NCBI GenBank assembly: GCA_016867725.1
Contig: VGIX01000004.1
Coordinates: forward strand, 1 to 64,000
Length of the DNA: 64,000 bases
Direction: 5' to 3'
Origin: Candidatus Effluviviaceae Genus I sp.
Lineage (GTDB): Bacteria > Joyebacterota > Joyebacteria > Joyebacterales > Joyebacteraceae
The notes under the pieces were generated by a model, which was given only the letters and a program-made list of their open reading frames with translations, searched no databases and was not told the origin of the DNA. The position numbers were made by a program, and so were the translations under genes. Each line of letters starts with the position of its first letter. Within the stretch, counting starts at the first letter, position 1. Below, in pieces: positions 16,335 through 24,718 of the stretch.

Positions 16335-18602
16335 ATGGTTCTCCGCTGGAGGGGAAGGCTTGACGGAGGCGCTCCCGGTCGGGTGGGGCGCCTTCTGGCA
16401 GGAACGCTCCTGCTCATCTGTCTGACCTCGCTCCTGCTCGGCATGCCGGGCCGCGTCGGCGCCAGGATGGACGACTCCGACCAGGAGCGCTACGAGGCCA
16501 CGCTCAACACGCTGCAGTCCAGGGTGTACACGCTCTATGGGTGGTACCACAGCGTCGGGCAGGTCCTGCTTCACGTCAGCAACCTCAGCTTCTTCGGGCG
16601 GTTCGGCGTGGACCTCAACAACCCCTCGTGCGAGTGGCCCGCCGGGAGCAACCACGAGTACATCTATGCCGCCGGCCTGTGGGTGGGCGGCATCGTGAAC
16701 GACCACGAAACGGGGCTCCGTGACACGCTCGTCTCGGCGGCGGTGTACCAGGTCGAGTTCCGTCCGAACCGCCAGGACCTCCTCGAGACCATCTACGAAT
16801 CCTGGGAGGGTGCCGCGAACAGCACCCGCCTCTACGACGACGACGGCGACTGCAACGACCATATCTTCAACGCCCAGCGGCCCTTCGAGTGGTTCGACGA
16901 GGACCCATACGACGCCCGAGACAACGACGGCGACGGGCTCATCGACGAGGACTACGCCGCGATCTCGCAGCAGATGTTCCGGTGCCTGTACGAGGATACC
17001 TACGAGGACGACGTCAACGACAACGCATCCCCGGGCGACCAGCACAAGAGCCTGGGGCTCAGGGTCATCCAGGAGAGCTACCAGTGGACCAGCCCGACGA
17101 CGGATGACTTCGCGGGCATCGACTTCAAGGTCATCAACATCGGGCGGGACACCATCCGGATGGCCTACGTTGGCTTCATGGTCGACGCCGACGCCGGGCC
17201 TGACAACAACGACCTCCTCTACTGGCAGGACGACCGGGGCGGCTTCCTCGATACCCTCTTCGTCTCGCCGAATCCGAACAACCCGGCGCTGAACGACACG
17301 CTCGCCATCACGCTGGGCTATCTGTACGACGATCCCTACGGCACGGACGGCAACGAAGCCAAGGGCTACATCGGGTGCATGTTCCTCGGGCACCCGACGG
17401 TGGACCCGCGCAGCGTGCCGCCCGGCACCCTGCCGCCGGCGCCGACGGAGGTCCGCGTGCACGCCTTCAAGATCTGGTCGAGCGGCGCCGAGGACCCGGA
17501 CAACGACGTCGAGCGTTACCGGATGCTCCGCGGCCGGGTGGACTTCCCGCAGCACGACGGCATCGACAACGACTTCGACGGAGACACCGACGACCCGGAC
17601 GAGTGGCTCGTCAACATCGACCGAAGGGCGACGCCCCCGGCCGACTGGCGTTTCATGCTGTCCGCCGGGCCGTTCATGGAGATCCTGCCGGGGGACACCC
17701 TGTCCTTCCAGTACGCCTTCGTGCTCGGGCTGGGCCTTCAGGGCATGCTCGAGAACGCCGCCACGGCGCAGCAGGTGTACAACGGGATCACGCAGACCTT
17801 CCCGCGCTGCGACGGGCAGCCGGAGAGCCTCTCGATCCACTGGGTGGCCGACACGCCGCCGCCGCCGCCGTACCAGGAGATCACGGCGGGCGACCGGTTC
17901 GTCCGCATCGAGTGGGACGACTACCCCGAGGAGATCCCGGATCCCCTCACGCGCGTGAAGGACTTCTACGGGTACCAGATCTGGAAAGCGGTCGGCTGGA
18001 CGCGGGAGTCGCAGGAGCCCCGCGACAGGGACTGGCAGCTGGTCCTGGACATCGACAAGAGCCACGGCGGGGAGGAGCTTCTGCAGTGGGACACCGGGCT
18101 CGAGGGGATCGGCAAGTACTGCTTCGTGGACTCGCTCGTCAAGAACGGGTTCTCCTACTGGTACTCGGTGACGGCCTACGACAGCACGGCCGAGGGATAC
18201 CACTTCGGCAAGTATACGCAGAACAAGACGCTCATCGTGCCTCACTCGGCGACGAGCGCCAGTCTGGACGGGGTGATCGTCGTTCCTAACCCGTACGTGC
18301 GCCACAGGTACATCTCGAGGTGGAACCTCGACCCGGACGAGACCGATCCGACGGGCGAGAGGATCTGCTTCCAGAACCTCCCGCGCGGGGCCATTGTCCG
18401 CATCTACACGCTGGGAGGAGAGCTGGTCACGACCTCGGGAGCGAACAACGTCCACTTCCGCTACGATCCTGAGCTGACGGGCGGTGACGCGTGCTGGGAC
18501 CTCGTGTCCAGGAACGACCAGATCATCGTGAGCGGCGTGTACCTGTACCAGGTTGACTCGCCGGCCGGGCAGAAGACCGGGAAGTTCGTGATCATCAAGT
18601 GA
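16335..18602 (+). CDS. Large secreted protein with T9SS/FlgD-like C-terminal domain
   Basis: A 755-residue exported protein of unknown function. A long N-terminal hydrophobic signal (LLAGTLLLICLTSLLLG, about residues 19-35) is followed by a large all-beta-looking region. Two acidic calcium-binding-like segments are visible: DARDNDGDGLIDED near residue 195 and DGIDNDFDGDTDDPDE near 410. An Fn3-like stretch lies near 510-600. The last 100 residues (VVPNPYV, then VRIYTLGGELV, then SGVYLYQVDS and KTGKFVIIK) resemble the FlgD-Ig/type IX sorting tail common in FCB-group secreted proteins. ATG 16335 has GGAGG 7 bases upstream. It sits between a TonB receptor and two PorV-like genes, suggesting surface display. 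Confidence 0.8.
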   Translation: MVLRWRGRLDGGAPGRVGRLLAGTLLLICLTSLLLGMPGRVGARMDDSDQERYEATLNTLQSRVYTLYGWYHSVGQVLLHVSNLSFFGRFGVDLNNPSCEWPAGSNHEYIYAAGLWVGGIVNDHETGLRDTLVSAAVYQVEFRPNRQDLLETIYESWEGAANSTRLYDDDGDCNDHIFNAQRPFEWFDEDPYDARDNDGDGLIDEDYAAISQQMFRCLYEDTYEDDVNDNASPGDQHKSLGLRVIQESYQWTSPTTDDFAGIDFKVINIGRDTIRMAYVGFMVDADAGPDNNDLLYWQDDRGGFLDTLFVSPNPNNPALNDTLAITLGYLYDDPYGTDGNEAKGYIGCMFLGHPTVDPRSVPPGTLPPAPTEVRVHAFKIWSSGAEDPDNDVERYRMLRGRVDFPQHDGIDNDFDGDTDDPDEWLVNIDRRATPPADWRFMLSAGPFMEILPGDTLSFQYAFVLGLGLQGMLENAATAQQVYNGITQTFPRCDGQPESLSIHWVADTPPPPPYQEITAGDRFVRIEWDDYPEEIPDPLTRVKDFYGYQIWKAVGWTRESQEPRDRDWQLVLDIDKSHGGEELLQWDTGLEGIGKYCFVDSLVKNGFSYWYSVTAYDSTAEGYHFGKYTQNKTLIVPHSATSASLDGVIVVPNPYVRHRYISRWNLDPDETDPTGERICFQNLPRGAIVRIYTLGGELVTTSGANNVHFRYDPELTGGDACWDLVSRNDQIIVSGVYLYQVDSPAGQKTGKFVIIK

Positions 18603-18657
18603 CGCCGGGCCGCTGTTCCCCCACGGCACACGCCACTGGATGGAAGGAGGACCGTCG

Positions 18658-19629
18658 TTGATCAGGAGAGCGCTTCTCGTGCTGCTGGCCTTGATCACCG
18701 CAGCCGCGCCGGCATGGGCGACCGAGATGTTCGAGAAGGTCGGCACCGTCGGATTCCAGTTCCTCGAGATCGGCGCCGGCCCCAGGGGGGTGGCGATGGG
18801 GGAGGCGGTGGTGGCGGCGACCGAGGGTGTCGAGTCGATCTTCTGGAACCCTGCCGGGCTTCGGAGCGTGACGCGCCCGACGGTCCTCTTCAGCTACGGG
18901 ACGTGGCCGGCGGACATCACCCACCAGTTCGTTGCGTATGCCATGAAGCCGACGTTCCTCCCGGGCGTCATCGGGGTCAGCGTGACGACGCTCTCGATGG
19001 ACCCGATGGCGGTGAGAACGGCGGACGTTCCCGAGGGCGTGGGAGCGCAGTTCGACTGCGGCGACATGGCGGTCGGGCTGACGTACACCCGCGTCTTCAC
19101 GGACAGGTTCTCGGCCGGCGGGACGCTGAAGTGGATCCACTCGAGTCTCGGCGACCTCTCGGTGCTGGGCGTGGAGGGCCTCAGTGACTACACGGTCGAC
19201 AGCGTCGTCGCGGACTTCGGGACGCTGTACGACACCGGCTTCCAGTCCCTCAAGATCGGTCTTCTCATCCAGAACATGGGTCCCGAGGTCACCTTCATCG
19301 ACGAGCCCGTGCCGGTGCCGACAAGCTTCAAGTTCGGTGTCTCCATGCTGGCCCTGGACTCGCCCGGGCAACAGGTCCTTGTGGCCGCCGAGTTCAGGCA
19401 CCCCTCGGACACCTCGGAGAAGATCAACCTGGGCGCCGAGTACTCCTTGAACAGGACCTACTTCCTGCGCGCAGGCTACCGGATCGACTACGACGCAGAG
19501 AGCTTCACCGCCGGTGGCGGCGCGAAGGTGACCCTGGGCGCTCTCGGGCGGGCGTCGTTCGACTACAGCTTCTCGGACATGGGCAACCTCGGTGGCGTTC
19601 ACCGGGCCGGCGTGACGTTCGAGTTCTAG
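18658..19629 (+). CDS. PorV/PorQ-like outer-membrane beta-barrel protein
   Basis: A 323-residue protein with a signal peptide (IRRALLVLLALITAAAPAWA). The family hallmark, where residues around GAGPRGVAMGEAVVAATEG lead into FWNPAGL, is followed by repeated amphipathic strands and ends in the outer-membrane-type GVTFEF. PorV-family proteins are FadL-like barrels; in Bacteroidetes, PorV handles type IX secretion substrates, but many homologs lie outside that system. TTG 18658 is chosen because AAGGAGG lies 7 bases upstream and it gives a normal signal peptide; ATG 18640 lies upstream of that ribosome site. It is followed by a second paralog. Confidence 0.8.
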   Translation: MIRRALLVLLALITAAAPAWATEMFEKVGTVGFQFLEIGAGPRGVAMGEAVVAATEGVESIFWNPAGLRSVTRPTVLFSYGTWPADITHQFVAYAMKPTFLPGVIGVSVTTLSMDPMAVRTADVPEGVGAQFDCGDMAVGLTYTRVFTDRFSAGGTLKWIHSSLGDLSVLGVEGLSDYTVDSVVADFGTLYDTGFQSLKIGLLIQNMGPEVTFIDEPVPVPTSFKFGVSMLALDSPGQQVLVAAEFRHPSDTSEKINLGAEYSLNRTYFLRAGYRIDYDAESFTAGGGAKVTLGALGRASFDYSFSDMGNLGGVHRAGVTFEF

Positions 19630-19630
19630 T

Positions 19631-19677
19631 CGCCCTCGCGGAGGGCGGCGCGGGCAGCGCGCACTCCGTGCCCGCGC
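19631..19677 (+). repeat. Two consecutive hairpins between PorV-like genes
   Basis: CGCCCTC-GCG-GAGGGCG (19631-19647) is directly followed by GCGCGGGCA (19648-19656) pairing with TGCCCGCGC (19669-19677). Both stems are perfect. There is no T-run; mRNA processing or stabilisation between the two barrel genes is a plausible role. Confidence 0.4.
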
Positions 19678-19702
19678 GCGGAGCGCCGAAAGGAGAGGGG
19701 AC

Positions 19703-20686
19703 TTGCTGAGATCGGTCGTGATCGGAGCCGCGATCTTCCTCCTGCTGTGCGCTGCCCCGACGGCGTGGGCCGGCGGGGCGGGCACGCATCTCGCGGCGTT
19801 CCTTGAGGTCGAGGGCGGGGCCAGACAGATGGGCATGGGTGGCGCCTTCACCGGGCTCGCTGACGACGCCATGACGGTCTTCTACAACCCGGCCGGGCTC
19901 GCGAGGCTCGAGGGAAGCGAGATCCACATCCACAACTCGACATGGGCCGCGGGCGTGTCGTACCAGCACCTGGCCTACGGGTTCCGGCACAGCACGCTCC
20001 CCGGCACGATGGCATTCAGCTGGGCGGTCATGCAGATCAGTCCCTATCGTGAGCTCAGCGAGTACTACGACCCGCAGAGTCCCTTCGGCATCGGCGCCCT
20101 GGACCCCGTGGACGCCGGCGACATGTCGCTCGGAGGCTCCTACTGCTGGGACTTCGGCGGCGGGATCTCGGCCGGCGCGACCCTGCACTGGTATCACCTC
20201 CACCTGGCCGAGGCGTTCTGCGAGGGTGTGTACGCCGACGCGGGCCTTCTGTACGACACGCCGTTTCGCAACCTGAGGCTCGGCGCAGCGGCGCTCAACC
20301 TCGGTCCCAAGGACCGCTGGGCCGGGACGGGGTCCGAGACCGGCTTCGGCGAGGAGTTCCCTCTCCCGGCGACGTACCGCGTCGGTGCGTCGATCCGGCT
20401 CTACGACGTCGTGCGCCATCGGCTCGTCGTGGCCGCGGACTACAAGTTGCCGGCAGACGGCGAGGGCAAGGTGAACGCGGGCGCCGAGTACACGTTCAAC
20501 AAGGGCCCGATCTTCGTCTACGGCAGAGCAGGCTACCGCGTCGGCTACGATGAGGAAGGCGCGACGTTCGGGGCGGGCGTGCGGTTCCCGAGCAGCAAGG
20601 AGGCGGAGGTTCGTGTCGACTACGCCTTCGTTGACATGGGGAACCTCGAGCCGTCGCAGAAGGTCGGGGTGTCGTTCCACTTCTAG
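19703..20686 (+). CDS. PorV/PorQ-like outer-membrane beta-barrel protein
   Basis: A 327-residue paralog of the preceding gene: a signal peptide (LRSVVIGAAIFLLLCAAPTAWA), the hallmark GGARQMGMGGAFTGLADDA followed by FYNPAGLARLEG, and barrel strands ending in KVGVSFHF. TTG 19703 has AAGGAGAGGGG just upstream. Its C-terminal strand pattern (RVDYAFVDMGNL) closely mirrors that of the upstream paralog (SFDYSFSDMGNL), consistent with an old tandem duplication. Likely an outer-membrane barrel; ligand or client unknown. Confidence 0.8.
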   Translation: MLRSVVIGAAIFLLLCAAPTAWAGGAGTHLAAFLEVEGGARQMGMGGAFTGLADDAMTVFYNPAGLARLEGSEIHIHNSTWAAGVSYQHLAYGFRHSTLPGTMAFSWAVMQISPYRELSEYYDPQSPFGIGALDPVDAGDMSLGGSYCWDFGGGISAGATLHWYHLHLAEAFCEGVYADAGLLYDTPFRNLRLGAAALNLGPKDRWAGTGSETGFGEEFPLPATYRVGASIRLYDVVRHRLVVAADYKLPADGEGKVNAGAEYTFNKGPIFVYGRAGYRVGYDEEGATFGAGVRFPSSKEAEVRVDYAFVDMGNLEPSQKVGVSFHF

Positions 20687-20775
20687 CAGGCCGGCGGCCC
20701 GACCGCTCGGTTCGTCTCCGCGGCGGTCGCCACTCGCACCAGACCACACCACGTGAACGTGAGAGGAAGAAGCGA

Positions 20776-20802
20776 CGCCCGGGACCGACTGGTTCCCGGG
20801 CG
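20776..20802 (+). terminator. Hairpin between convergent genes, possible bidirectional terminator
   Basis: CGCCCGGGACC pairs with GGTTCCCGGGCG around a GACT loop, with one bulged base; flanking GCGACG and CGTCGTCGC may extend the stem. It lies in the 202-base gap between the + strand PorV-like gene and the minus-strand lipoprotein. It lacks a clear T-run on either strand, so termination is inferred from position. Confidence 0.5.
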
Positions 20803-20888
20803 CCGTCGTCGCTGCAGTGGGACTGTCCGCGTCTGCTGCAGCCTGCCGCGTCGCTGCGCGTCGCGCTGCGCAGGTCCTTCCTGTCCCG

Positions 20889-22781
20889 CTAGTGCCCCGG
20901 CAGCTTCTCCTCGCCGAACAGCAGGAGCAACTTGTCGATGGCCGGCTTCACCTGCGCGGTCTTCATGTAGTAGAAGGGGAAGCTGAAGTAGGCCACGTTG
21001 CCGCGGTTGTCACCGGAGAGGTACAGCACGCCGCACGGCTGCCCTTCGAAGTTCATGTTGAGGAAGGAGTCGATGTTGAAGGGCACGATGCCCATGCCGA
21101 GGTTCACCTCGAGCTTCTCCGTGTACGCCAGCCCGCACCGGCGGTAGGGATGGGGCCTTCCGTACATGACCCAGTACTTGCCAAGGCTGTCGATGTACAT
21201 CGGGGTGAACGTCCCGGGGTCGGTCGGCACGGCGCCGTAGAAGCAGAACCCGTACGCCGACGGATAGCCCGGGTTCGATCCGGCCTGGCTGCTCGTCGCG
21301 GAGCGGATGCGAAGCGTATTCTTGACGAACATCCCCGCCACCGTCGTGTCGCGGTCCGCCACGTAGACCGTCGGGTAGGTCCTGTTCATGATCGCGCCGA
21401 TGTTCTGACGCCCCTCGAGTATCAGGTTGCCTCCCACGCGAACGTAGCCGGCCAGCGCGTTGTACTTCGACGATGCGAAGGCCTTCTGCAACGCACACTG
21501 CGAGGGCGGCATGGACCCGTCGGAGTACCACAGGCATGTCGACGCTCCGCGCAAGGCATCCACGTCGGGAGGCTGGTTGGGCGAACCCTCTACGAAGTGA
21601 CGCCACGGATCCCACTCGACGCGGTCCCTCGCGTAGCCCGCGAGGATCGTGTCGTAGAACGCCGACCTCATCGCGTCGGTGCCCCAGGCCGGCGACCCCT
21701 CGCTTGCGTCCCAGTCGTCCACGACGAGGATGTACTCGTTCAGAGTGGCTTCGACGACCTCGAAGTACACGCGGGCCCTCGTCATCACGTTGGCGTTGTC
21801 GAGGACGCTGACGTACAGCGAGTGCCTTCCGAGCGTGGGCGCTACCTGGAATCGCGTGTTGAACATGGACCACGCGGGCCAGGCTGAGGTGTCGTCGTAC
21901 GCGTGTCGATAGCCTCGAATCCTGCCGCCGTAGTCGCCCGCGTTCCCGCTCCAGATGAACGCGAGCCGCTCGCCCGCGAAGATCGGTGTGGGACGGTTGT
22001 ACTGCTCGCGCCACACGGGACCGCGGAACGTCATCGTCCCGAACGCGCTCGACTGGATGGTCAGGACCGCGCCGGCCAGCTCGTCGATGCAGTTGAAGAT
22101 GCGCTCCGCCGGTGTCTGGTCCGCGACCCCGGCGTCGTCGATGGCCCACACGATGAACCTGTGCTTGCCCGACAGCGGCCCGAAGTCCGCGGTCACGACG
22201 TCGGCGGACAGCGGGCCGCTGTTCCCGACCAGAGTCCACGCGTTGTTCACCCACTTGAACAGCCGCCACTCGTAGCCGACGATGATGCCGTCACGGTCCC
22301 TGCCGGTCCACGTGAATGACACCATGGGACCGGTCTGCGCGGCCGGCCCGATCGTGATCTCCGTCTCGGGGATCGCTGTGAACGCCGTGAACGACACGAC
22401 CTCGGGCGTCGGATCTTCAGCGCCCACATTGTCAACAGCCTTGACCGAGAACGTGTGGTATTCGTAGCCGAACTGGGCGTCCACGTCGGCGTTGGCAGAG
22501 AGGTAGAAGATGCTGTCGGTCCTCACCACCCTCACCCAGTCGAGCGTGTCCCACTTTGTCCAGTAATAGGCCACCTCGCCGTCCGGGTCCCAGCCGAACC
22601 AGTTCATCCTGACCCGGTAGCTGGCGCTGCCGCCCTGGTCCGGCGCGAAGGACAGCGTGGTCTCCGGCGGGATGTTCGGTCTCGGCGTGCCCGGTTCGAA
22701 CTTGCTGCACCCGGCGAGCATCGCCGCGGCGAGAACGCCGGCAAGCAGGGTCATCGCGACTGCTCTCTTGGCCCACATCAT
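20889..22781 (-). CDS. Large lipoprotein with repeated DPDG beta-domains
   Basis: A 630-residue lipoprotein of unknown function. The signal peptide has a clear lipobox (MTLLAGVLAAAMLAGC, cysteine near residue 25). At least two or three Ig/Fn3-like repeats follow, each with an aromatic strand then a DPDG or DRDG turn (WFGWDPDGEVAYYW, WTGRDRDGIIVGYEW). The C-terminal half (from about 330) is an alpha/beta region with YILVVDDWDASEG, LRGASTCLWYSDG and YVRVGGNLILEGRQ, suggestive of a glutamine-amidotransferase-like or ThuA-like fold without a recognised catalytic triad. It starts at the first of two ATGs with AGGAGGAG upstream, 48 bases after a related lipoprotein gene on the same strand. Confidence 0.75.
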   Translation of the reverse strand: MMWAKRAVAMTLLAGVLAAAMLAGCSKFEPGTPRPNIPPETTLSFAPDQGGSASYRVRMNWFGWDPDGEVAYYWTKWDTLDWVRVVRTDSIFYLSANADVDAQFGYEYHTFSVKAVDNVGAEDPTPEVVSFTAFTAIPETEITIGPAAQTGPMVSFTWTGRDRDGIIVGYEWRLFKWVNNAWTLVGNSGPLSADVVTADFGPLSGKHRFIVWAIDDAGVADQTPAERIFNCIDELAGAVLTIQSSAFGTMTFRGPVWREQYNRPTPIFAGERLAFIWSGNAGDYGGRIRGYRHAYDDTSAWPAWSMFNTRFQVAPTLGRHSLYVSVLDNANVMTRARVYFEVVEATLNEYILVVDDWDASEGSPAWGTDAMRSAFYDTILAGYARDRVEWDPWRHFVEGSPNQPPDVDALRGASTCLWYSDGSMPPSQCALQKAFASSKYNALAGYVRVGGNLILEGRQNIGAIMNRTYPTVYVADRDTTVAGMFVKNTLRIRSATSSQAGSNPGYPSAYGFCFYGAVPTDPGTFTPMYIDSLGKYWVMYGRPHPYRRCGLAYTEKLEVNLGMGIVPFNIDSFLNMNFEGQPCGVLYLSGDNRGNVAYFSFPFYYMKTAQVKPAIDKLLLLFGEEKLPGH

Positions 22782-22829
22782 GATCGGCCGCTCCTCCTGA
22801 TCCCGATTGGCCAGCGCACGCGGCCCCGG

Positions 22830-24233
22830 CTACCTCACGTAGAAGGTGACTTCCTGATATCCGAGCTCCCAGCAGTCCGAGTTGTCGCGCGCCTTCACCC
22901 GGAACAGATGCTCACCGGGCGGCACGTCCGTGTAGGTCCGGCTGGTGCTCTGGTTCCAGGACCACGCGTTGATGCGCGGGTCCAGCACGTACTGGTAGCT
23001 CTCCACCGTGCCGTCCACGTCGTTCCCGATCCACGATATCGTGAAGCTCGAGTCCAGCGTGTCGCCGTCCGCCGGATGGAGGATCGTCGTGGTGGGCGGG
23101 TAGTTGTAGGAGAACCTGTAGACCTCGCGGTCGAACTCCAGCGTGCTCGTGGTCTCCACGCGGTCCTCGACGTCCTTCGCGTAGATCCGGAACTCGTGCG
23201 GACGGTTGCCGCCGGCCGGAGGATTGATGTTGTAGCTCGCGATGTAGTGGGGGTCCGTTGTGGGCGCACGCGACGTGAAGTACCACTCGCCCGTATAGGG
23301 AGGCCCCGTGTACACGAACTTCCTCAGGAATGCGGCACCGTCGAGCTCGATCCAGACCTCCTTGACGCCGCCGTGGAGACCGAGGTCCTCCTCCTTGTCG
23401 CGCGCCGTCCACCTGAACCAGATCGTGTCCTTGTCGGGGATCGTCAGCGTTCCCGACGGCTCGATCGGCCAGACGATGTCGCTGTCCGGGGCGAAGTTCA
23501 TCTCGAACCTGTAGCTTGACGGGAAGCACTCCGCGCCCGTCTCGTCCTTCGCCTTCACGTACATGGTGTGCGTGCCGCTCGCCATGCCGCCGACCGTGGT
23601 CGCGGTGCCGAGGTCCCAGGGGGTGTGCTCGTTGGAGTCGAGCCGCCAGCTGAACAGCACCGGGGAGCCGACGTCGCCGTCGGGGTCAAAGCCGCTCCAC
23701 ACGAACGCGCAATCGCTTCCCATGAGAACGGTGTCCCTGCGCGTCGGATCGTAGCCCGGGTCGTTCGGGTCCTTGGGACCGCCGACGCGGTAGAGCGAGG
23801 TGATCCTCGGCAGGGCCGTCCATGCGTCGAACCTGATCCTGGCGGGGGTCGGGTCGAGCTTCCCCTCGTTGTCGACGGCCCTCACGTAGAACGTGTGACG
23901 ACGGGTCTCGCCCGCCGTGTCGATGAGGGCCTTGAAGAGGCTGTCGTTCCTCGACGTGTAGATCCAGCTGGAGGGGGTCGTGTCGTCCCACGCGAAGTAG
24001 AAGCCGACCACGTAGCCGTCGGGGTCGGTCCCGATCCAGCGCATGTGCACCCGGTAGTTCTGCTGCGAGTAGGGCGCAGGGGCGCTCGTGAGCCGTGTGT
24101 CGGGCGCCAGGTTGCGGTCCACGAACACGTTGTCCTGCTTGCGGCAGCCGGTGGCCGAGAACACGGTGGCGAGCAGAAGTCCCGTCAGGACCACCGCGAA
24201 CGCTCGCCCTGCCGCCTGCTTCAAGAACCTCAT
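22830..24233 (-). CDS. Lipoprotein with repeated DPDG/Ig-like domains
   Basis: A 467-residue lipoprotein, first gene of a two-gene minus-strand operon. The signal peptide ends in a lipobox (LLATVFSATGC). Successive beta-domains repeat an aromatic strand, a DPDG or DVDG turn and a WDDT/WRLDS-type strand (MRWIGTDPDGYVVGFYFAWD, VWSGFDPDGDV, WIGNDVDGTVESYQYV), each closed by an F.VKA.D element. This repeat also occurs in the downstream lipoprotein, so the pair shares an ancestor. ATG 24233 is chosen over the in-frame ATG 24251 because the TTGGAGGA ribosome site lies between them. Transcription probably starts near 24358. Function unknown; cell-surface or periplasmic. Confidence 0.75.
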   Translation of the reverse strand: MRFLKQAAGRAFAVVLTGLLLATVFSATGCRKQDNVFVDRNLAPDTRLTSAPAPYSQQNYRVHMRWIGTDPDGYVVGFYFAWDDTTPSSWIYTSRNDSLFKALIDTAGETRRHTFYVRAVDNEGKLDPTPARIRFDAWTALPRITSLYRVGGPKDPNDPGYDPTRRDTVLMGSDCAFVWSGFDPDGDVGSPVLFSWRLDSNEHTPWDLGTATTVGGMASGTHTMYVKAKDETGAECFPSSYRFEMNFAPDSDIVWPIEPSGTLTIPDKDTIWFRWTARDKEEDLGLHGGVKEVWIELDGAAFLRKFVYTGPPYTGEWYFTSRAPTTDPHYIASYNINPPAGGNRPHEFRIYAKDVEDRVETTSTLEFDREVYRFSYNYPPTTTILHPADGDTLDSSFTISWIGNDVDGTVESYQYVLDPRINAWSWNQSTSRTYTDVPPGEHLFRVKARDNSDCWELGYQEVTFYVR

Positions 24234-24326
24234 GGCTGTCCTCCAAGACACCTGGGAAGCCGAGCCCTCGAGTCGGCCCGATCCAACGCCGCGCAGACCG
24301 ACAGCACCGACACCGGATGCTCAATG

Positions 24327-24352
24327 CCCCCACGAGGAGTCCTCGGTGGGGG
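24327..24352 (-). repeat. 5'-leader hairpin of the minus-strand lipoprotein transcript
   Basis: CCCCCACGAGG and CCTCGGTGGGGG (+ strand) pair around AGT with one bulged base. The predicted minus-strand transcript starts near 24358, so the hairpin would sit at the very 5' end of the message. Confidence 0.5.
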
Positions 24353-24364
24353 GGGGCACTTCTC

Positions 24365-24392
24365 ATTATACAGGCGGCCTATGGTCTGTCAA
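24365..24392 (-). promoter_or_regulatory. Strong minus-strand promoter for the lipoprotein pair
   Basis: Read on the minus strand: TTGACA (24392-24387), a 16-base spacer, and a perfect TATAAT (24370-24365). This is the closest match to the sigma-70 consensus in the window. Confidence 0.75.
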
Positions 24393-24461
24393 CACGAAAA
24401 CCGGCTCGGTCGCGGCCCCGCCTGCGTGCGCGGAGCCTCACGGATCGCGCGGACAAAACCG

Positions 24462-24490
24462 TTGACAGGTCGACACGCCGAATGTAGAAT
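24462..24490 (+). promoter_or_regulatory. Promoter of the exbB-exbD-exbD-tonB operon
   Basis: TTGACA at 24462-24467, a 17-base spacer, and TAGAAT at 24485-24490. Transcription should begin near 24497, just before the hairpin at 24501. Confidence 0.75.
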
Positions 24491-24500
24491 CCGGAACCGA

Positions 24501-24528
24501 GGCGCCGGAGACCGCTGTCTCCGGCGCC
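24501..24528 (+). repeat. Perfect 12-bp hairpin at the 5' end of the exbB transcript
   Basis: GGCGCCGGAGAC, loop CGCT, then GTCTCCGGCGCC, with no mismatch. It begins about 4 bases after the predicted transcription start, so it may protect the 5' end or act as a regulatory site; the palindrome could also bind a repressor. Confidence 0.55.
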
Positions 24529-24718
24529 GGCGGGCATGACAATCAGCGCGGCTCGATGCGTCGCGTTCCGAGATGCGCGCCGCTTCGGGCGCATCAGGAG
24601 GTGGAGAGAAGACGAATCCTGAGGCGATCTTTCGTCGTTCGGTCATCGCACCATGGTCGTGGTCTCCGCGCCCGGCGCCAAGGCGAGTCCGGTCGCGGTC
24701 ACGGGAGGAGTGAAGAGA

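Larger units (their letters stand above)
24252..24718. other. Divergent regulatory region between lipoprotein and exbB operons
   Basis: This 467-base stretch has no convincing gene. It holds a minus-strand promoter (24365-24392), a + strand promoter (24462-24490), and a hairpin near each predicted transcript start (24327-24352 minus, 24501-24528 plus). A further hairpin (24572-24595) is followed at 24596 by an AGGAGGTGG that has no start codon at ribosome-site distance. The + strand leader to exbB is thus about 220 bases, long for this genome. Confidence 0.6.
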
